Shown: positions 58,528 to 64,000 of the stretch, piece after piece | Numbering within the stretch: the stretch's first letter is position 1 | How the letters are laid out: each line of letters starts with the position of its first letter | Assembly (NCBI RefSeq): GCF_031755915.1 | Contig: NC_083385.1 | Coordinates: forward strand, 18,869,001 to 18,933,000 | Direction of reading: 5' to 3' | Source of the DNA: Ziziphus jujuba | Taxonomy: Eukaryota > Streptophyta > Magnoliopsida > Rosales > Rhamnaceae | Length of the DNA: 64,000 nt | Notes under the pieces: model-generated | What the model saw: only the letters and a program-made list of their open reading frames with translations | The model's database searches: none | What the model was told of the DNA's origin: nothing | Program-made: the position numbers and the translations under genes

Positions 58528-59689
58528 ACGCATATGTATTACATGTCAACATTATGAAATTGTGGAAAATGTTTCTTAGATTGTCTCCCATTTTCTTTCA
58601 AACTCAAAGAGAAAAAACGAAAAATCTTGCTTTCTTTCTCTCCAGCAATGGAGTGCGATCACTTGGATCAATAAGATTACACTTTGGAAGTTAAGAGTTA
58701 AGACCTGTGCCTTGTATGACTAGTAATGCAGGGCTTAACAAGCTTTCCTATATAACTAAATAATCTGTAGGCCAAACTGGATAATAATTACCATTTCTCT
58801 TCAGTTAATAGTCAAAGAAACATGACTAGTATGAACAGCCTGATTTTAACCAAGTTCATAACCCTTTATGTGGAACCAACTTCCATGTTTTATGGTATAC
58901 CAAGCTTTAAATAGGCTTTTCACATGAGCATTGATTACTATACCAAAAACATGTTAAAAAGATAACTTGATTTACAATAAGGCTTCTAGGATTTACCATC
59001 TTTGGTTGGTCCAAGACTGGCAAAATGGCTCACATCACATTTATGATACCATCCTGGTAACACCTATTTTGCTTCCCTTAAGAGTAAGTACCACAATCAT
59101 ATATTCAACATATCAGAGTCCCAACTCCAGAATTCATTGACTTCCGACCCAAGCAAATTTTGGTATTCATCAATATTTCATTTATGAATATTGTAAACCC
59201 AAATTGAAACAAAACCCACCATGTTTTCCCCATAATAGTTCCTAATCAATTTTAAAAAAATTGCTTCCATTAATCTTTTATTAATCAGTTCCACAATCTA
59301 TGTCACCCATTAAAAACAAGAATATATATATATATATATATAAATTATTAAAGAAAAAAACTGAAAAAGCAAGAATCACTCACAACATGATATCTATCAT
59401 ATTCCTCTCTTTAACTTATCTTCCATCTTTTTTCCTTCACCTTCTTCTACCTGGATACCATATCCTCTGCTGCTACCAAAGGGTATGGTGGCCACCACCC
59501 ATTGTCATGGAGAATCAATTTTGGCATTCTGTGGGCAGAGAGGAAGACACAACCAACAGAATTCGACAATTTTAAAGGCTAAGCTTGTTGGTTCTTCTGT
59601 GTCTTGAGTGGGTAAGCAGACGATCAGACAGTGAATTGCCTTTATGAAAAATAAAGGGTTAATTACTAGGCACACCTGTGAAATTCCTT

Positions 59690-60025
59690 TTTATATAATT
59701 ATATTCCCATATAAAATTTTATCCATAAAAATATAATTATTTTTATATGACAGTTAAAATTGTTTAAATATTTTTTGAATATATTAATTAAATATAAATT
59801 TTGATTGATTTGAAAAATAAATTTTTTTAATTTAAAACAATGCAAATTTAATGGATGGATAATAAATAAAAATTTTATTTTTTAAATTAATTAAAATATA
59901 TATTTAATTAATATATATAAAAAATATTTAAATAATTTTAATTGATATATAAAAATATATATATATTTTTATGGATAAATTTTTTTAAAAAAATACTAAT
60001 GCAATTATATAAATATAAAGATACC
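59690..60025. mobile_element. Fold-back (inverted-repeat) insertion in duplicated copy 2
   Basis: The left arm (about 59,690-59,840) and right arm (about 59,866-60,025) are reverse complements with substitutions. TTTATCCATAAAAATATA in the left arm matches the reverse of the right arm's TATATATTTTTATGGATAAA. TTAAAATTGTTTAAATATTTTTT matches AAAAAATATTTAAATAATTTTAA. The short central spacer is near AATGCAAATTTAATGGATGG. The sequence is absent from copy 1 of the duplication. No coding capacity, consistent with a fold-back MITE. Confidence 0.6.
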
Positions 60026-60345
60026 GATTATAATTATAAAAAAAATTAAAACTATACAGTATAATTAATTCGAAAAATAAATTGGATAACTTTTCAGAAA
60101 GCAGTGGAAGATTTTTTTTTTTTTTTTTTTTTCTTTAACAAGTTGAAAACTATAAAAATCACTTTCAAGCACAACCACCATGCTGCCCAAAGCTAGCCTG
60201 TCTCTCTTTGTTCCACGTCCACCATAAAAGGTAAGAGACTTTATGAGGTCCACCAAAAAAGCTTCTCTTTTCATCACGTGGTTCTAACACTGTACGAATT
60301 AGGCGTAGCCACATAGAAAGGACTTTTCATTGTTGTTTTATTAAT

Positions 60346-61914
60346 TTGTTTTTTCTTTCTTGGTGACTGCCTTGTTATTGTTGTTGTAGGTAAGTTTGTG
60401 AAAATTTAATGGACGGCCGAGGTTTCATAATAATATCCTTTTAAATTTTTCAAATTCATCGTTCACCTATACCAAAAAACAAAAAACAAAAAAACAAAAA
60501 AAAAAATTATCATTCACCTTCTAAATGCTAATTTTTTCTGTTAAATTTAATGATAAAAGAAACGTTTGGATCACATAAATATTTTGTGTTTAAATTGCTT
60601 TTTGTATTTTCTAGTGAATAGTTTATCGGTGTTACTTCATTTTATGTTCATAATAAATAAAAATAAATACAAATATTAAAATTTTCTAAATTGATAGAAT
60701 TGTATTTTTTTTTATGTAAAAAATAATATATATTATAAAAAAAATACTACATATATCAAATTTAGTAATCAAATTTTTGATATGCAATAATATAAATATT
60801 AGAATTTTCTAAATTGATAGAATTGTATTTTTTATGTAAAATATTATATATTATAAGAAAAATGCTACATATATTAAATTTAATTTAGTGATCAAAATTT
60901 TGATATGCAATAATTTGATTTATTAATGATTTTTAAATTAATAATGCCCTATAATTATAGGAGGCAAATCCAATTAGATAATGTCAAAAATATCAAATAC
61001 CAACGGTAGAAAACCATTAATAAAATGCCTATCAGTGATAAAGTGGATTAACTCTAGTAATTAAGTATTTTTATTTGTGTTTTTGAGAACACGAATTCAA
61101 ACCACAGAATGTGGGATAATTTTGAATTAATTATAAATTAGATAATATATTAAAAAAAAAAAAAAAAGATTCCCACCCGCCCTTCCAACCACAGATGGCA
61201 AATTGGTAACCAAGTATGGTTGACTAGAATATGCGCCATAAAATACTAGAATATGCTGTCATCCATAAATTGCCAAAAAAACAAAAAATACAAAAAATTG
61301 ATGATCGCCGATAGAGGTTGACTAATGATGTGGAAGACAGTCACTAATTAGCCATCAGTGATTCTTTGCCTCGTGTGGTTCACATATCCTGACGAAGGAG
61401 ATAAGTTAAAAATAAAAAGAAAATGAAAATGAAAATAAGGGTTTCACAAGCTTAATGAAGAAGAGGGTATTTTGGTAAATTTATTTATATAAAAACTGTA
61501 TATAATTTTTTTTTTTTAAATTATAGAAAGAACTACTCTAATAAATTTGGTTATTCTAGAATTACTTATATCATAATTTATGACACACAATTATTAAAGG
61601 ATAAAGTATTAAATCAATATTTATTTTAATCCACATTGTGGGAAAAATAGATTTTGTACAATTTAAACCAGTCAAAATATGAAACTTCTTAACAAATGTT
61701 AAAACTATGGGGTAAGTGATGAATTTGAAAACTTTCACGCGGATGAGTGATGTCTTATCAAATCTAATGAGGGTTTGTAAATTTTGAGCTAAAGTAATTG
61801 AATTTATCAAACAATAAGTAATTATAATTTTTTGCTAGAATGGGTACCTATCCTTAACAAATAATATGAATACCTAACGTCAACAATATATTACCAGGCA
61901 AAGGCATCAGGCAA
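60346..61914. repeat. AT-rich region with direct repeats
   Basis: A ~130-bp unit is tandemly repeated at about 60,665-60,785 and 60,786-60,910 (TAAATATTA.AATTTTCTAAATTGATAGAATTG...TTTGATATGCAATAAT). A related copy lies at 61,922-62,085. 61,165-61,585 is one copy of a segment repeated at 63,505-64,000. No gene is supported. Confidence 0.6.
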
Positions 61915-62149
61915 GTATTACTTCATTTTATGTTCATAACTAATAATAATTAATATAAATATTAAAATTTTCTAAATTGGTGTTTTTGTATTTTTTTTTT
62001 TATGTAAAATAATATATATCATAAGGACAATGCTATAGATATCAAATTTAGTAACAAAATTTTAATATCCAATAATTTAACAGTTAAGTAATGGTTTTTA
62101 AATTAATAATAACCTAATTATGGGAGGCAAAACAAATTAAATAATGTTT

Positions 62150-63412
62150 AGGGAAATTAGCACTGTTCAACTCCGAACTTTATGAATGTTGGCATTTTGC
62201 ATCCTAAAATTGTTTTTGTTATAATTTGCACTCCAAACTTACAAAATCATTATAACATTGATTCTTCTGTCAAATATTAAACAAAAATGAAAGTGCATAG
62301 TGCAATTTTATATACTTTAGGGTACAAATTGCAAAAATTTTAAAATAAAAAGTAATGAAAAACAAATAAAAAACCATTAAAAAGGATTATAATTTTTTTT
62401 TCAATAAGTTAGCAAAACAATTTTAAGAAATTGGAAATATAATTTTTCAAAACAAAAATAAAAATCTTTAAATGTAATAAATATTCTCAAAAATAAATAA
62501 ATGAAAACCAACAATATGTTTAAAAAAAAAAAGAAAGAAAGAAAGAAAAAAATTGCATACATTATTATAAAAATGCAAAAGAATTTTACAAAAGTAAAAA
62601 TTACAATTTATGCATATTTTAGAGATTAAAAACAAAAAAAAAAAAACATAAGGACCTACAAAAAACTGATTTACCATTTCTAAAATATAAAAGAGAACTT
62701 TGAAAAATTATCTTTATAAAATATGTTGTTTTATTTATTATATATATATATATATATTTTAAATTAATATTTATAATAAATATACCTTTATATTTTTGTA
62801 AAATGAGTTAATATTTATTAATTTATAAATATTTAAAAAAATATATTAAATATATATATTGTAAATTCTAAATTAAATATACAGTTTATAAATATATATA
62901 TATATATATATATATAAAGTAAATAGAAGAACATTTTTCATAAAAAATAATTTTTCAAAGTTTTCTTTTATAGTTTAGAACTACTTGATCACTTTTTTAA
63001 AATTATTTTTTTTATTTTCTGAAAAAATTATATTTGCATTTTTGTAATAACCTATAAAAAAAATTTTTTTACATATTCAAATTTTTTTATTCCAAAAAAA
63101 GTATTGGATTTTATTTATTTATTTTTTTAGAATATTTATTTTATGTAAATTTTTTTATTTTTATATTTATAAATTAAATTGCAATTTTTTAAAATTTTTT
63201 TACCAACTTATTAAAAAAATAGTAATCCTCTTTAATTATTTTTTTTAATTTTTCATTACTATACCAACACGATAAAGTTTGACGTGTAAACAATACCAAA
63301 TTTCCTAATATCAGATCACCAAAACCAAAATTTAGGTTAAAAAATAAGATGTTGTACATGAAATGCAAAAAAATCACTATAAAGTCCCCACAAAATTATT
63401 AATCTAAACTAC
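62150..63412. mobile_element. Large inverted-repeat (fold-back) element, 1.26 kb
   Basis: The left half (62,150-62,760) and right half (about 62,890-63,412) are reverse complements over about 500 bases. Examples are GTAATGAAAAACAAATAAAA, AATAAGTTAGCAAAACAATTTT, ATAAATATTCTCAAAAATAA, ATTATAAAAATGCAAAAG and ACTTTGAAAAATTATC on the left, each with a recognisable counterpart on the right read from the opposite strand. A (TA)n-rich centre separates the arms. Similarity fades towards the outermost 60 bases and no target duplication is clear. No open frame of interest. Most like a fold-back MITE. Confidence 0.65.
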
Positions 63413-63504
63413 CCTTATTCTTCCCCTCAACATTTTGAAGCCCTCAATTCTTTCAAATTTTTCTTTTGCAACTTCTCTCCTCTACCAAGCGTAGGAAACT
63501 GTTA

Positions 63505-63535
63505 GCAAGATGCCCACCCGCTCTTCGGTGGTAAG

Positions 63536-63581
<46 letters not shown>

Positions 63582-64000
63582 TTGAGCTATCTATCTTTGT
63601 TAAAATAAAAAATCGTAAAAAAGCCAAAGCTATCCACCGATAGGAAATCTATTAACCAAGGCATGGTTGGCTAGAATACGTAGTGAGCCATAGAATACTG
63701 GAATATGCTTAACCATAAAGTATCAACAAAAAAAATAAAATTGATTATCGCTGATAAAGGTTGATGAATGATGTCAAAGACAATCACTAACTAGCCACCG
63801 ATGATTCTTTGCCATTGGCAGTTCCTAATGGAGGAGAGAAGCCAAAAACTAAAGCTTAATGAAGAAGAAGGTATTTTGATAAACTTTATTTATATGAAAA
63901 TTGTATATAGTTTTTTCGGAATTACTGCTCTAAATAATTTGGTCAATTACTGCTCTAAATAATTTCGTCATTCTAGAATTGCTCATATAATAATTTATTA
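63505..64000. repeat. Second copy of a roughly 420-bp duplicated segment
   Basis: Matches 61,165-61,585. Shared landmarks are CCCACCCGC, ATGGTTG.CTAGAATA, CAGTCACTAA/CAATCACTAACTAGCCA, GATTCTTTGCC, AAGCTTAATGAAGAAGA and TTCTAGAATT.CT. The second copy gained a (TA)n run at 63,538-63,577 and a 24-base tandem duplication (ATTACTGCTCTAAATAATTT, 63,922 and 63,946). Non-coding. Confidence 0.7.

Larger units (their letters stand above)
57390..60345 (-). repeat. Tandem duplication of the GGT upstream region
   Basis: Copy 1 is 57,390-58,455; copy 2 is about 58,712-60,345. Collinear matches include TTGTATGACTAGT.ATGCAGG (57,395/58,719), CCTGATTTTAACCAAGTTCATAACCC (57,510/58,840), CTACCTGGATA.CATATCCTCTGCTGCT (57,948/59,448), AAGTTGAAAACTATAAAAATCA (58,245/60,140) and TGTACGAATTAGGC (58,402/60,292). 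Copy 2 is longer because of an inserted fold-back sequence near 59,690-60,025. Neither copy contains GGT exons; a minus-strand ATG frame in copy 1 (about 58,022) is not conserved in copy 2. Confidence 0.8.

Noticed and set aside
62468..62677. Phe-rich minus-strand frame
   Set aside because: Translation of poly-T and AT-rich sequence inside the fold-back element; no counterpart in the other arm.

Overview
The window is AT-rich plant nuclear DNA. It holds one clearly intact host gene, a five-exon gamma-glutamyltranspeptidase (glutathione hydrolase, GGT1-like) on the minus strand at 53,967-57,101. About 50 kb to its left is almost entirely LTR retrotransposons inserted into one another. Intron structure, protein similarity and the mix of Ty3 and Ty1/copia lineages (including Sirevirus- and Tat-like) fit a flowering plant, most likely a eudicot. 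The species cannot be told from the sequence. I saw no bacterial genes, CRISPR array, rRNA or tRNA.

Left part (1-18 kb). A decayed Ty1/copia reverse transcriptase (972-3593) carries a roughly 310-bp tandem duplication, and one copy is split by a solo LTR. Next is Ty3 element E (3594-12458, plus strand), with gag, protease, RT, RNase H and integrase all broken; its leader contains a second solo LTR. A Sirevirus-like copia element G (12,735 to about 17,840, plus strand) follows, also dead.

Middle (18.8-45.6 kb). An old minus-strand copia element K (18,815-25,788) contains a foreign MULE-like insertion. The rest is one nest. Tat-like Ty3 element D (plus strand) is split by Ty3 element B (28,518-44,300, minus). 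B is split by Ty3 element A (32,994-39,462, minus, 5-bp duplication TTGTT). B's 5' LTR is split by a solo LTR (43,064-44,189, duplication ATTAT). LTR divergence agrees with the nesting: B's LTRs differ more than A's.

Right part (45.6-64 kb). A copia relic L is interrupted by J (47,157-52,126, minus), a copia element whose LTRs differ at only about 15 of 512 positions, making it the youngest here. J lacks reverse transcriptase and so could move only with help from another element. The GGT gene follows. Its upstream region is tandemly duplicated (57.4-58.46 and 58.71-60.35 kb), and a fold-back insertion sits in the distal copy. The last 4 kb is very AT-rich, with a 1.26-kb inverted-repeat element and a duplicated segment of about 420 bp.

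The main Ty3 family (A, B, E and three solo LTRs) starts its LTR with TGATGAGAA and ends in GTATCA, is primed by initiator Met-tRNA, and encodes the end of its polyprotein inside the LTR. This window shows a gene-proximal retrotransposon nest with readable insertion order. I found no convincing new biochemical system.
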